Below are positions 63,451-64,000 of a DNA stretch of 64,000 nucleotides, in pieces. A program made the position numbers and the translations under genes. The stretch spans positions 18,649,501 through 18,713,500 of the forward strand of contig NW_018343984.1 in the NCBI RefSeq assembly GCF_002099425.1, read 5' to 3'. Position 1 is the first letter of the stretch. Every line of letters starts with the position of its first letter. The DNA comes from Phascolarctos cinereus (Eukaryota > Chordata > Mammalia > Diprotodontia > Phascolarctidae). Below the pieces are notes generated by a model. The model had not been told where the DNA came from, did no database searches, and saw only the letters and a program-made list of their open reading frames with translations.

Positions 63451-64000
63451 ACACCGCACTTTAAATTTATCACTTCTTTCAGGAGGTGGATAGTATTTTT
63501 CCCCTCATCAGTCTTCATGGATGGCCATTGTATTGACCAGAGTTCTAATAGATTTCAAAGTTATTAGTCTTTGCTGTGCTGTTTTTATTGCATAAATTCT
63601 CCTATTCTGCTCATTTTATTCTTCATTATTTTATAAAAATCTTTATTTTTATAATATCGATGTCATAGATAAATTTTTCTGCTGGCTCTGCTTGTTTCAT
63701 TCTGTATCAGTTCATATGATACTTTCCATGTCTCTGAAATTATCTACTCATTTCTTATAGCACTTCCATCATATTAATATACCATGACTTTTTTTATATT
63801 GTCTCTACTTATTTTCTTTCTTTTTTAAAAATTGTATTAATTTATTTTGATTTATCAGTAATCGTTTCCATATGCTTTTGAGTTTAAAGTTTTTCTCCCC
63901 CTTCCTCCCCATCACCCTCCCCAAGATGGCACACAATCTGATATAGGCTATACGTTTACATTCCTATTAAACATAATATACCACAACTTAATCAGGCATT
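63451..64000 (-). mobile_element. L1 3' region, antisense, runs off the window
   Basis: ggaggtggatagtatttttc, ttgtattgaccagagttc, gctctgcttgtttcattctg, tatcagttcatatgatac, atttcttatagcacttcc, and after the insertion ataccacaacttaatcagg: the antisense L1 ORF2/3' UTR order, as at 21360-21500. Confidence 0.8.
63791..63974 (-). mobile_element. L1 3' tip inserted into L1
   Basis: tttaaaaattgtattaattt, attttgatttatcagtaatc, cttttgagtttaaag, tggcacacaatctgatatag, tacattcctattaaacat. TSD-like flanks aatataccatgactt (63776-63790) and aatataccacaactt (63975-63989), 13 of 15 identical. Same subfamily as 20956-21719. Confidence 0.85.

Overview
The window is about 64 kb of vertebrate nuclear DNA with no intact protein-coding gene that I can support. 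The repeats point to a marsupial. The short A-tailed SINE with the gggcagctaggtggcgcag head, a longer SINE with an RTE-type tail, the marsupial L1 3' end, BovB-like RTE, a foldback hAT element with ggcctcgaggccacatgtgg ends, and heavy loads of L2, MIR and CR1/L3 fit marsupials and not eutherians. I cannot fix the species; an Australian marsupial seems somewhat more likely than an American one. Family names rest on remembered consensus sequences, not on a search.

Layout. 0-13 kb: decayed L1 and L2, with a three-deep nest of insertions (L1 > L1 > SINE) at 6.6-7.9 kb and many SINEs with visible target-site duplications (TSDs). 13-20 kb: mixed L2/MIR/CR1, long single-copy stretches, and an unassigned region at 18.3-19.6 kb with two protein-like minus-strand frames. 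20.6-22.4 kb: an L1 ORF2/3' end split by a second, opposite L1. 23-24.3 kb: an old RTE-type reverse transcriptase remnant. 24-28.2 kb: L1, CR1 and L2. 28.5-31.2 kb: mostly single-copy sequence that looks constrained. 31.4-35.9 kb: BovB-like RTE 3' end, a long CR1/L3 copy broken by another LINE 3' end and by L2, and two SINEs sharing that LINE's tail. 36-41 kb: largely single copy. 41.2-42.8 kb: a SINE in L2, a LINE C-terminus and a processed UBA1 pseudogene. 43-53.6 kb: L1, CR1, hAT elements, L2 and young SINEs. 56.3-57.2 kb: an AT-rich, homeobox-site-rich single-copy block, the best candidate regulatory element. 58-64 kb: L2-rich, ending in a TATC microsatellite and a nested L1.

Nothing here works together as a pathway. 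The organising logic is the repeat ecology. At least three autonomous LINE machineries (L1, BovB-like RTE, a zinc-finger-ending LINE) appear beside SINEs carrying matching 3' ends. The window is best read as intergenic or deep intronic DNA, possibly from a gene desert beside a developmental gene; that last point is inference.
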